Shown here: in pieces, positions 44,031 to 51,118 of the stretch
Layout of the letters: the number at the start of each line of letters is the position of its first letter
Position numbering within the stretch: the first letter of the stretch is position 1
Source: Azospirillum brasilense
GTDB lineage: Bacteria > Pseudomonadota > Alphaproteobacteria > Azospirillales > Azospirillaceae
Direction of reading: 5' to 3'
Length of the DNA stretch: 64,000 nucleotides
NCBI RefSeq assembly: GCF_007827795.1
Contig: NZ_VITI01000022.1
Coordinates: 1-64,000, forward strand
The notes under the pieces: generated by a model
Seen by the model: the letters and a program-made list of their open reading frames with translations, nothing else
Database searches by the model: none
What the model was told of the DNA's origin: nothing
Position numbers and translations under genes: made by a program

Positions 44031-44660
44031 TCAGGGAAGACGTTCGATGCGCTGGGCCGCCTCGTCGATGATCGAGACGGCGGCGTGCACCGTGTCCGCA
44101 TCGACGCCCTCGCGCCCCAGCCGGTGCATCAGCACGGCGCGCAGATTCTCCATCGCGCGGCGGATCGGGGCGCCATCGGTGTGCTCCCGCCGGGTCGCCA
44201 GGGCGGCAAGGCGGGCGAACAGGGCCTCGACGGTGTCCTTGTCCTGGGCGAGCTGGGCGGTGCCCTCCGGGGTCACGGCGAAGGGTTTGCGCGCGCCTTC
44301 GGCGTCCGTCTTGGCGATGTGGCCCATCTCCTCCAGCAGCGACAGGGTCGGGTAGATCACGCCGGGGCTGGGCACGTAGCCGCCACCGGTCAGCTCCTCG
44401 ACGGCGCGGATCAGGTCGTAGCCGTGCCGTGGCTCGTCGGCGATCAGCTTCAGAAGAACCAGCCGCAGTTCCGACGCTTCGAAGACGCCGCGCCGGCCGC
44501 CGCGGCCGCCGCGCCGCTCGTGACGCTCATGGCCCCAGCCGCCCTCCGCGGCGTGACGGCCGCCACCATGGCGAGGACCGCCGCCGTGCGGGCCATCGCC
44601 GTACGGGCCGGGATGATGGCGGCGCATCCGGCCGCAGAAGGGATTCGGGAAAAACTTCAT
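44031..44660 (-). CDS. PadR-family regulator with His-rich N-terminus (YqjI-like)
   Basis: 209 residues. The first 60 are extraordinary in composition: His, Gly and Arg (RMRRHHPGPYGDGPHGGGPRHGGG), like the nickel/iron-sensing extension of E. coli YqjI. Residues ~68-150 are the PadR winged helix (LRLVLLKLIADEPRHGYDLIRAVEELTGGGYVPSPGVIYPTLSLLEEMGHI) with the wing PFAVTPEG. YqjI represses its neighbour ferric reductase under metal stress. This gene is divergent from a siderophore importer and followed by DUF2218, so it probably controls iron uptake. Confidence 0.85.
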   Translation of the reverse strand: MKFFPNPFCGRMRRHHPGPYGDGPHGGGPRHGGGRHAAEGGWGHERHERRGGRGGRRGVFEASELRLVLLKLIADEPRHGYDLIRAVEELTGGGYVPSPGVIYPTLSLLEEMGHIAKTDAEGARKPFAVTPEGTAQLAQDKDTVEALFARLAALATRREHTDGAPIRRAMENLRAVLMHRLGREGVDADTVHAAVSIIDEAAQRIERLP

Positions 44661-44693
44661 GACAAGGGCTCCATCGTGTTCCGATAGGTTCAA

Positions 44694-44718
44694 GATATAT
44701 CGCGAACTATCTTATATC
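44694..44718. promoter_or_regulatory. Candidate PadR/YqjI-type operator
   Basis: GATATA at 44694-44699 and TATATC at 44713-44718 form an inverted repeat with a 13-base spacer, about 35 bases before the PadR start codon. PadR regulators favour AT-rich ATAT-type dyads; a second ATAT-type half (TATC) lies between. Moderate call. Confidence 0.45.
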
Positions 44719-44736
44719 AAGCCCCGATCGCACCGT

Positions 44737-44765
44737 TTCCCCTCTCACGCCCTGGGAGAGGGGAA
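44737..44765. terminator. CT-rich hairpin in the divergent gap
   Basis: Inverted repeat TTCCCCTCTC ... GAGAGGGGAA with a 9-base loop. It lies in the divergent region before the siderophore importer and belongs to the same CT-rich hairpin style as others in the window. Function unknown; it need not be a terminator. Confidence 0.35.
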
Positions 44766-44800
44766 CACCCTCTCCAGCCACGCCCGGCAAGCATACTGCG

Positions 44801-44819
44801 AATGCGAGCAATTCGCATT
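44801..44819 (+). promoter_or_regulatory. Fur-box-like iron operator before the siderophore importer
   Basis: A perfect 7-base dyad AATGCGA-GCAAT-TCGCATT, about 80-100 bases before the binding-protein gene. It fits the GC-richer Fur box variant of alphaproteobacteria (three hexamer-like GCGAAT units). The same CGCATTCGC core recurs in the box before the LysR-TrpD2 gene. Confidence 0.55.
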
Positions 44820-44900
44820 GACGATCCGCGGGAATCCGGACCACAGTGCCCCCGCCCTTCCGGCATAGGCCGTCCCGGCAAAGTTGAAGGAGATTCAAGG

Positions 44901-45830
44901 ATGAAGCTGACCCGACGCCACGCCCTCGCCATGACCGCCGCCGTGGTCGGCCTCGCCGCCCTGGCGCCCGCTCCCGGCCACGCCCAGGACATGACGGTGC
45001 GGCACGCGCAGGGCGAGACCCGGCTTCCTCCAAAGCTCGACCCCGTCCTGGTCTTCGACATGACCGCGCTGGACACGCTGGACGCGCTGGGCGTGGCCAT
45101 CGCCGGGGTGCCCACGGGGCTGAAGCCGCCGCACCTCGCCAAGTATGACGGTCCGTCCTACGCGAAGATCGGCACGCTGTTCGAACCCGACTACGAGGCG
45201 GTGAACGCCGCCGAGCCCGGCCTGATCATCGCCGGCGGCCGGTCGGCCCCGAAATACGCCGAGCTGTCGCGCATCGCGCCGACGCTCGACATGACGACCG
45301 ACCAGACCGACTTCCTGGCCAGCTCCATCGCCAACATCGAGACGCTGGGCCGCATCTTCGGCAAGAGCGCCCTGGTCAAGCAGAAGGTCGACCGGCTGCG
45401 CGCCTCCATCGCCGAGTTGAAGGCGACCGCGGCAAACGCCGGCAAGGGCCTGTTGGTCCTGACCACCGGCGGCAAGATGAGCGCCTACGGGCCGGGGTCG
45501 CGCTTCGGCATCCTGCACACGGAGTTCGGCATCCAGCCCGCCGCCCCCGACCTGAAGGTCGCCAACCACGGGCAGGCCATCTCCTTCGAGTTCATTCTGG
45601 AGACCAACCCGGACTGGCTGTTCGTGATAGACCGCGACGCCGCCATCGGGCAGGACGGCAAGCCGGCCCGGCAGTTTCTCGACAACGACATCGTCCGCCG
45701 CACCACCGCCTGGCGGAAGAACCAGGTCGTCTATCTGAACGGCGGCAACTGGTACATCGTCGGCGGCGGGCTGTCGGCGCTCCAGCAGGATGTGGACGAT
45801 CTCCTGGCGGCGCTGTCCAAGAAGTCCTGA
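44901..45830 (+). CDS. Siderophore ABC transporter binding protein (FatB/CeuE/YclQ type)
   Basis: 309 residues. A Tat-type or Sec signal (TRRHALAMTAAVVGLAALAPAPGHA) precedes a class III binding-protein fold: DPVLVFDMTALDTLDALGVAIAGVP, the linker helix, and WLFVIDRDAAIGQDG with YLNGGNWYIVGGGL near the end. This subfamily binds ferric catecholate or petrobactin-type siderophores. The ATG at 44901 has AAGGAG upstream. It heads a four-gene importer. Confidence 0.85.
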   Translation: MKLTRRHALAMTAAVVGLAALAPAPGHAQDMTVRHAQGETRLPPKLDPVLVFDMTALDTLDALGVAIAGVPTGLKPPHLAKYDGPSYAKIGTLFEPDYEAVNAAEPGLIIAGGRSAPKYAELSRIAPTLDMTTDQTDFLASSIANIETLGRIFGKSALVKQKVDRLRASIAELKATAANAGKGLLVLTTGGKMSAYGPGSRFGILHTEFGIQPAAPDLKVANHGQAISFEFILETNPDWLFVIDRDAAIGQDGKPARQFLDNDIVRRTTAWRKNQVVYLNGGNWYIVGGGLSALQQDVDDLLAALSKKS

Positions 45831-45833
45831 TCC

Positions 45834-46808
45834 GTGAAGCCCCTCCCAATCGCCACACTCCCGATTGCCGCATTCGGCATCGGCCTGCTGGCCGTCTGGA
45901 GCCTGTTCGTTGGTGTCAGCGACGTCAGCCTCGCGGCGCTGTTCGGCGGCGCCCCGGACCAGGCCACGCAGGTCCTGCTGGTCAGCCGTCTGCCCCGGAC
46001 GCTGGCCCTGATCCTGGCCGGCGCGGCCATGGCGGTGTCCGGCCTGCTCCTCCAGATGCTGGTCCGCAACCGCTTCGTGGAGCCCTCCACCGCCGGGACC
46101 GCGGAATCGGCCATCTTCGGCATGATGATGGTCTCGCTGCTGGCGCCGGAGATGCCAGTGTTCGGGCGCATGGCCGTCGCCAGCCTGTGCGCGCTGGCCG
46201 GAACGGGGCTGTTCCTGGCGATCCTGCGGCAGGTGCCGCTGCGCTCGCCGCTGGTCGTGCCGCTGGTCGGCATCATGCTGGGTGGGGTCATCACGGCGAT
46301 GACGGAGTTCGTTGCCTACCGCCAGGACCTGATCCAGTCGGTGCGCGGTTGGGAGACGGGGGACTTCTCCGCCATCCTGCTTGGCCGCTACGAGCTGCTG
46401 TGGCTGAGCGCCGCCCTGACCGGCGTCGCCTATCTGGCGGCGGACCGCTTCACCGTCGCCGGGATGGGGCGCGACGTCGCCACCAACCTGGGCATCGACC
46501 ACCGCAAGGTGATGGCGCTGGGGCTGGTCATCGTCTCGATGACCACGGCGGCGGTGATCGCGACCTGCGGCATGATCCCCTTCCTGGGGCTGATCGTTCC
46601 CAACGTCGTCAGCCTCGTCCGCGGCGACAACATGCGCGGGTCCCTGCCCTGGGTCGCGCTGATGGGGGCCGGGCTGGTGCTGGCCTGCGACATCGCCGGG
46701 CGGCTGGTGATCCACCCCTACGAGGTCCCGATCGGGACGATGATGGGAGTCATCGGCAGCGCCCTGTTCCTCTACCTGCTGCTGCGGAGGAACGGCCATG
46801 CCGGCTGA
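45834..46808 (+). CDS. Siderophore ABC transporter permease (first)
   Basis: 324 residues of the FecCD family from a GTG start three bases after the preceding stop codon. About nine membrane segments; signatures LVSRLPRTLALILAGAAMAVSGLLLQMLVRNRFVEPSTAGT and ATCGMIPFLGLIVPNVVSLVRG, the ATPase-coupling helix. It overlaps the next permease by 11 bases. Confidence 0.88.
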   Translation: MKPLPIATLPIAAFGIGLLAVWSLFVGVSDVSLAALFGGAPDQATQVLLVSRLPRTLALILAGAAMAVSGLLLQMLVRNRFVEPSTAGTAESAIFGMMMVSLLAPEMPVFGRMAVASLCALAGTGLFLAILRQVPLRSPLVVPLVGIMLGGVITAMTEFVAYRQDLIQSVRGWETGDFSAILLGRYELLWLSAALTGVAYLAADRFTVAGMGRDVATNLGIDHRKVMALGLVIVSMTTAAVIATCGMIPFLGLIVPNVVSLVRGDNMRGSLPWVALMGAGLVLACDIAGRLVIHPYEVPIGTMMGVIGSALFLYLLLRRNGHAG

Positions 46809-47781
46809 CCGCCGCATCCTCTCGCCGATGGTCGTCCTGGGCGGCCTGTCGGCGCTGACCCTGCTGTCGATCGCGCTGTTCATGACGCTGGGCGCGCGCG
46901 GCAAGTGGGACTTCATCCTGGCTTTCCGCGGCACCAAGATCGCGGCGATGGTGCTGGTCGGCTACGCCATCGCCGTGTCGACCGTGCTGTTCCAGACGAT
47001 CACCAACAACCGCATTCTCACCCCGTCGGTGATGGGCTTCGACCATCTCTACCGGCTGATCCAGACCGGGCTGGTGTTCCAGTTCGGCAGCGGCCTTGTC
47101 GCGACGCTCGACCCGCGCCTGCGCTTCGGTGTCGAGGTGGCGTCGATGGTCGTCTTCTCCGGCCTGCTCTACTGGTGGCTGTTCAACGGGGCGGGCCGCG
47201 GCGACAACCGGCGCAGCCTGCATTTGCTGCTTCTCGTCGGCATCGTGTTCGGCGTGCTGTTCCGCAGCGTGACCAACTTCCTTCAGCGCATCATCGACCC
47301 CAACGCCTTCCTGACCGTGCAGGACCGGCTGTTCGCCAACTTCAACCGGGTGGACGTCGAGCTGCTGACGGTGTCGGCGCTGGTCGTGCTGGCGGTGTCG
47401 CTGGCCGGCTGGCGGTGGCGGCGCACCTTCGACGTGCTGGCGCTGGGGCGCGACGCCGCGGTCAACCTCGGCGTGGAGCACCGGCGCGCGGTGATGACGG
47501 TGCTGGTGATGGTCTCCATCCTGGTGTCGGTGTCCACGGCGCTGGTCGGGCCGGTCACCTTCTTCGGCCTGCTGGTCGCCAACCTCGCCTATCTGGTGAT
47601 CCGCTCGCACCGGCACGCGCTGATCCTGCCGGCCGCGGTGCTGATCGCCGTGCTGACGCTGGTCGCCGGCCAGCTCGTGCTGGAGCGGGTGTTCGGCTAC
47701 AACGCGGCACTCAGCATCGTCATCGAGTTCGTGGGCGGTCTCGCCTTCCTGTTCATCCTGGTGCGGGGTTCGGCCCGATGA
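46798..47781 (+). CDS. Siderophore ABC transporter permease (second)
   Basis: 327 residues, FecCD family, heterodimer partner of the preceding permease. Signatures GYAIAVSTVLFQTITNNRILTPSVMGFDHLY and VGPVTFFGLLVANLAYLVIRSH. The start overlaps the first permease and the stop overlaps the ATPase start (ATGA). Confidence 0.88.
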   Translation: MPADRRILSPMVVLGGLSALTLLSIALFMTLGARGKWDFILAFRGTKIAAMVLVGYAIAVSTVLFQTITNNRILTPSVMGFDHLYRLIQTGLVFQFGSGLVATLDPRLRFGVEVASMVVFSGLLYWWLFNGAGRGDNRRSLHLLLLVGIVFGVLFRSVTNFLQRIIDPNAFLTVQDRLFANFNRVDVELLTVSALVVLAVSLAGWRWRRTFDVLALGRDAAVNLGVEHRRAVMTVLVMVSILVSVSTALVGPVTFFGLLVANLAYLVIRSHRHALILPAAVLIAVLTLVAGQLVLERVFGYNAALSIVIEFVGGLAFLFILVRGSAR

Positions 47782-48536
47782 TCGACGTCAAGACCATCAC
47801 GAAACGCTACAACGGAACCGTCGTCGTCGACGGGGTGTCCCTGTCCCTGCCGGCGGGCGGGGTGATCTCGCTGATCGGGCCGAACGGGGCCGGCAAATCG
47901 ACGCTGCTGTCGATCGTCAGCCGCCTGCTGCCGATGACCTCGGGCACGGTGGAGATCGACGGGCTGGACGTGACCACCACGCCGGGCGAGGTGCTGGCCC
48001 GCCGCCTGTCCATCCTGCGCCAGGACAACCAGATCATGTCCCGCCTGACGGTGGAGGACCTCGTCGCCTTCGGCCGCTACCCGCACAGCAAGGGCCGCCT
48101 GACCGACGACGACCGCGGGCACATCCGCAACGCGCTGCGCTATCTGGACCTGGAGCCGCTGGCCGGCCGCTTCCTGGACGAGCTGTCGGGCGGCCAGCGC
48201 CAGCGCGCCTTCATCGCCATGGTGCTGTGCCAGGACACCGAATACATCCTGCTCGACGAGCCGTTGAACAACCTCGACGTCAAGCACGCGGTGGCGATGA
48301 TGAAACTGTTCCGCCGCACCGCCGACGAATTCGGCAAGACCATCGTGCTGGTGCTGCACGACATCAACTTCGCCTCCTGCTACTCCGACCGCATCGTCGC
48401 GATGCGTGACGGCCGGGTGGTGCACCAGGGACCGCCGGAGGTCATCATCACGCCGGACGTCATCCGCGACGTCTACGGCGTCGAGGCCCAGGTGATGGAG
48501 AACGGCGGCCAGCGCATCGCGCTGTATTATCAGTAA
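47778..48536 (+). CDS. Siderophore ABC transporter ATPase
   Basis: 252 residues. Walker A GPNGAGKSTL, signature LSGGQRQRAFIAMVLCQDTE, Walker B ILLDEPLNNLD, H-loop VLHDINFASCYSD. The DEPLNNLDVKHAVAMMKLFRR stretch is typical of the YclP/CeuD/FatC group, which carries ferric siderophores. It completes the importer, which would be repressed by iron through the upstream Fur box. Confidence 0.9.
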   Translation: MIDVKTITKRYNGTVVVDGVSLSLPAGGVISLIGPNGAGKSTLLSIVSRLLPMTSGTVEIDGLDVTTTPGEVLARRLSILRQDNQIMSRLTVEDLVAFGRYPHSKGRLTDDDRGHIRNALRYLDLEPLAGRFLDELSGGQRQRAFIAMVLCQDTEYILLDEPLNNLDVKHAVAMMKLFRRTADEFGKTIVLVLHDINFASCYSDRIVAMRDGRVVHQGPPEVIITPDVIRDVYGVEAQVMENGGQRIALYYQ

Positions 48537-48542
48537 AGTGCC

Positions 48543-49631
48543 TCAGAAGCGCGGCGGTTCGAAGATCGCCGAACGGTCGATGTCGGCCAGCCGCGCCCGC
48601 CCGCTCAGCGCCATGGCGACCTCCAGCTCGGTCTGCAGGATGGTCAGCATGTGGGCCACCCCCGCCATGCCGCCGACCGCCAGGGCGTGCAGCACCGGCT
48701 GGCCCACCAGCACCGCGTCGGCGCCGAGCGCGAGGGCCTTCAGGATGTCGGTGCCGCGCCGGATGCCGCCGTCCGCCAGGATGGGCAGGCGGCCCGCCGC
48801 GCGGGCGGCGACCAGCGGCAGCACCTCCGCCACCGCGGGCAGCGTGTCGAGCGTCCGCCCGCCATGGTTCGACACGATGATCCCCGCCGCCCCGGCCGCG
48901 ATGGCGGGGTCCACGTCGTCGGGGTTCATGATGCCCTTCAGCAGCACCGGCAGCCGCGTCTCGGCGCACAGCCGGCGCACCGTGTCCCAGGTGGCGGCGG
49001 CGTGCAGCATGCCCTGGAAGACCGGGCTGCCGGGCCGCGTCGGAGTGAAATTGTCCGGCGCCAGACCGGCCAGATTGACCGGAGCGATGCCGTCGGGCAG
49101 GCGGAAACCGGCGCGCTGTTCGATGTTGCGCAGGCCGCTGACCGGCGCGTCCACCGTCAGCACCAGCGCGCGGTAACCCGCGGCCTCCGCCCGCCGCACC
49201 AGGGTGAGCGTGTCTTCAAATCGCGGCTGGGTGTAGATCTGGAACCACAGCGGCCCGCCGGCCGCCGCCGCGACCTCCTCCAGCGTCACGCTGGACTGGG
49301 TGCTGACGGTCATCCAGGTGCCGGTGAGGCCCGCCGCCTGCGCGGTCGCCCGCTCCCCGTCGCGATGGACCAGCCGGTGGAAGGCCATCGGCGCGATCAG
49401 GATGGGATAGGGCATGGCCTGCCCGAACAGCGCCGTCGCCGCGCTGGCCTGCGACAGGTCGCGCAGCGCCCGCGGCATCAGGCGCATCCGGTCGTAGGCG
49501 TCGCGGTTGGCCTGCCGGGTGATGCCGTCCGCCCCGGTCCCCGCGATGTAGGCGCGGGTCGCCGCATCGACGCGGGCGGTGAAGTGGCGCTCGTAGTCGG
49601 AGAGCGAGACGGTGTCGGCGGGAACGCTCAT
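48543..49631 (-). CDS. FMN-dependent alpha-hydroxy-acid oxidase
   Basis: 362 residues, TIM-barrel flavoenzyme. Family elements: PILIAPMAFHRLVHRDGE (substrate/FMN side), WFQIYTQPRF, LTVDAPVSGLRN, VLLKGIMNPDD (active-site Lys), SNHGGRTLDTLPA with the catalytic His and Arg, and DGGIRRGTDILKALALGADAVLVGQP. It oxidises L-2-hydroxy acids such as lactate or glycolate to the keto acid; which substrate is unclear. It converges with the importer operon with only six bases between stops. Confidence 0.88.
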   Translation of the reverse strand: MSVPADTVSLSDYERHFTARVDAATRAYIAGTGADGITRQANRDAYDRMRLMPRALRDLSQASAATALFGQAMPYPILIAPMAFHRLVHRDGERATAQAAGLTGTWMTVSTQSSVTLEEVAAAAGGPLWFQIYTQPRFEDTLTLVRRAEAAGYRALVLTVDAPVSGLRNIEQRAGFRLPDGIAPVNLAGLAPDNFTPTRPGSPVFQGMLHAAATWDTVRRLCAETRLPVLLKGIMNPDDVDPAIAAGAAGIIVSNHGGRTLDTLPAVAEVLPLVAARAAGRLPILADGGIRRGTDILKALALGADAVLVGQPVLHALAVGGMAGVAHMLTILQTELEVAMALSGRARLADIDRSAIFEPPRF

Positions 49632-49654
49632 CGCGGGGGTCCTCAAGAAATGTT

Positions 49655-49677
49655 CCCTCTCCCCTCCGGGGAGAGGG
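49655..49677 (-). terminator. Hairpin directly after the Sel1 gene
   Basis: Inverted repeat CCCTCTCCCC-TCC-GGGGAGAGGG begins at the Sel1 stop codon and ends 24 bases before the oxidase start. No T-run; it may end the piuC-sel1 transcript or be another CT-rich repeat. Confidence 0.45.
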
Positions 49678-50349
49678 TTAAGAAGTGCCCTCCGCCAAAT
49701 CCCTCGCCCGTCGCGCCAGCGCGCGCAGGCGCGGGTCGGGCTGGTCGGCCAGGGCGACGGCCATGCCACGGTGGAAGTCGGGAAAGCCGGTTTCCAGCGC
49801 CCGCGCGAACCACGCCAGCGCCTCCTCCGTCCGCCCGTCCTGGAGCAGCAGGCGGGCGTGGTTGAAGCGGCCCCAGCAGTCCCCGCCCTCCGCGGCGGCC
49901 CGGAAGAGTTGGCGGGCGCCCGCCCCGTCCTCGGCCACCGCGCGCCCGGCCTCGTGGAACAGGCCCAGCATGTTCAGCGCCTTCACGTTGCCCTTGCGGG
50001 CCGCGGCGGCGTAGAGCCGGTAGGCCTCGGCGTCGTCCGCCGCAACACCCAGGCCGCGGCAATGCAGGTCGGCCAGATTGAACAGCGCCCACGCATCGCC
50101 CAGCTCGGCGGCCCGGCGGTAATGGGCGGCGGCCAGGACGGGATCGGCGGGCACGCCCCAGCCGTGCTCGTGGCAGCGGCCCAGCATGTTGACGGCGCGG
50201 GCGTCGCCACTGCGGGCGGCGATGCGGAACCACTCCACCGCCTGCGCCCGCTCGGCCCCGCCGCGGTCGAGGCACTGCTGCCCCAGGGCGAGCTGCACGT
50301 CGATGATCCCCGGCCCCTCCGTCGAACCGGTTGCCGCTGCGCCGGCCAT
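49678..50349 (-). CDS. Sel1/TPR-repeat protein
   Basis: 223 residues made of about five Sel1-like repeats, e.g. ARAVNMLGRCHEHGWGVPADPVLAAAHYRRAAELGDAWALFNLADLHCRGLGV. Such proteins mediate protein contacts. It shares one base with the piuC stop codon (TGATG), so the two are co-translated; a Sel1-type partner next to piuC is also seen in other proteobacteria. Confidence 0.82.
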   Translation of the reverse strand: MAGAAATGSTEGPGIIDVQLALGQQCLDRGGAERAQAVEWFRIAARSGDARAVNMLGRCHEHGWGVPADPVLAAAHYRRAAELGDAWALFNLADLHCRGLGVAADDAEAYRLYAAAARKGNVKALNMLGLFHEAGRAVAEDGAGARQLFRAAAEGGDCWGRFNHARLLLQDGRTEEALAWFARALETGFPDFHRGMAVALADQPDPRLRALARRARDLAEGTS

Positions 50350-51035
50350 CACACCTCCGCCCAGCGCCGCAGCAGGTTGTGGTAGTGGTTGACCAGGGCC
50401 AGCACGGACGGGTGCTGGTCGCCCAGCTCCCGGCGCAGGTCGATGATCGCGACGTCGAGGTCGTAGAGCATCGCCCGCAGCCCGTCGTCCTTGACCAGCG
50501 ACTGCGTGAAGAAGAAAGAGGCCCAGCGCGAGCCGCGCGTCACCGGGGTCACCCGGTGCAGGCTGCTGGAGGGGTAGACCACCGCGTGCCCCGCCGGCAG
50601 TTTCACGCCCTTGGTGCCGTAGGTGTCCTCGACCACCAGATCGCCGCCGTCATACTCGCCGGGATCGCTGAGGAAGATCGTGGTGGAGACGTCGGCCCGC
50701 ATCCTCATGCCGCCGGTTCCCGGAATCGCCCGGATGGCGTTGTCCACATGGTTGCCGTAGGTCATGTCCAGGTCGTAGCGGTTGAACATCGGCGGCAGGA
50801 CGCGCAGCGGCAGGGCCGCGGAATTGAAGGCCGGGTTGCGGCCCAGCGCCTTCAGGATGACCACGCCCAGCTCGAGGGCGGTGTCGCTCTCCTCCGGGAT
50901 CTGCCGATTGTTCTTGGCCAGCACCGCCTGGGAGCCCGCGGTGACGCGGCCATCGACCCAGGGCGACGCCTCCAGCACCGCGCGGCAGTGGGCGACCTCG
51001 TCGGCGGTCAGAACGTCGGGGATTTGCAGAAGCAC
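50349..51035 (-). CDS. piuC: PiuC-type Fe(II)/2-oxoglutarate-dependent hydroxylase
   Basis: 228 residues. The iron ligands are H and D in DMTYGNHVDNAIR and the distal H in SSLHRVTPVTRGSRWASFFFTQS, with the Arg that binds 2-oxoglutarate. This matches PiuC/YbiX (about 226 residues), found beside TonB siderophore receptors and under iron control. The start is GTG at 51035 (LLQIPDVLTADEV), with AAGGA upstream; the frame above is Arg-rich and non-coding. The substrate is unknown but linked to siderophore uptake. Confidence 0.88.
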   Translation of the reverse strand: MLLQIPDVLTADEVAHCRAVLEASPWVDGRVTAGSQAVLAKNNRQIPEESDTALELGVVILKALGRNPAFNSAALPLRVLPPMFNRYDLDMTYGNHVDNAIRAIPGTGGMRMRADVSTTIFLSDPGEYDGGDLVVEDTYGTKGVKLPAGHAVVYPSSSLHRVTPVTRGSRWASFFFTQSLVKDDGLRAMLYDLDVAIIDLRRELGDQHPSVLALVNHYHNLLRRWAEV

Positions 51036-51118
51036 GGGGAGGAATCCTTTTGCAGAAGAAGAAGGCCGGACCGGCCCCCCGGAGGATGGTCCGGGAACAC
51101 GGTCCGGCCTGGCCGGGA

